Positions 15,095 through 15,175 of a stretch of 15,175 nucleotides of DNA are shown in pieces. The notes below the pieces were generated by a model. That model was not told where the DNA came from, did no database searches, and saw only the letters and a program-made list of their open reading frames with translations. Location: NCBI GenBank assembly GCA_964594075.1, contig CAZQKW010000070.1, positions 1-15,175 on the forward strand. The letters run 5' to 3'. Source of the DNA: CAZQKW01 sp964594075. GTDB taxonomy: Bacteria; Desulfobacterota; WTBG01; CAIYCZ01. The first letter of the stretch is position 1. Each line of letters begins with the position of its first letter. Made by a program: the position numbers and the translations under genes.

Positions 15095-15175
15095 CCAGGA
15101 ACTATCTCTATATACAAATCTGCTTCTTCTGGGTTTGTTGTGCATAAAGAATAGTCTTTTTAAGAGTCCTTAATA

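Overview
The window (about 15.2 kb, roughly balanced GC) reads as chromosomal DNA from a Gram-negative, probably anaerobic and uncultured bacterium. Supporting signs are an exported multiheme c-type cytochrome, a membrane-tethered gluzincin peptidase, housekeeping genes mixed with odd paralogues, and dispersed hairpin repeats of the 'TCATTYTGAAC..GAAGAATCT' type. Omnitrophota, Planctomycetota, Nitrospirota or Desulfobacterota would all fit, and I cannot resolve the phylum by reading alone. There are no tRNA or rRNA genes, CRISPR arrays, transposases or integrases.

Left part (1-9430), housekeeping. A structured leader precedes glgB (glycogen branching enzyme). Next comes a DHH-family phosphoesterase (NrnA-like). 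A membrane-anchored zinc peptidase lies on the opposite strand. Complete DNA polymerase I (polA), an alpha/beta hydrolase and a degenerate YchF-like P-loop protein follow. These genes are loosely spaced and are probably several small transcription units. The YchF-like protein has lost the standard residues of the P-loop and of the switch II region.

Middle (9431-11323). A good sigma70-like promoter and a strong ribosome binding site drive an exported tetraheme cytochrome with a CFI-box-like C-terminal domain. It is followed by a PurN-like formyltransferase that keeps the catalytic Asn/His/Asp but is diverged elsewhere. A 63-bp tandem array of a 7-bp unit lies between this gene and the convergent minus-strand cluster.

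Right part (11324-14987), accessory island on the minus strand. In transcription order it holds a broken 5' fragment of an hsdM gene, a Fic-family AMP transferase, a full-length type I restriction-modification methyltransferase (hsdM), and then, 40 bp further on, a 245-residue protein that resembles ferredoxin-dependent bilin reductases (PcyA/HY2 family). That last gene sits where the specificity gene hsdS would usually be. No hsdS, hsdR or heme oxygenase is visible. This cluster is the most unusual part of the window. The duplicated hsdM start and short direct repeats around fic indicate past rearrangement.
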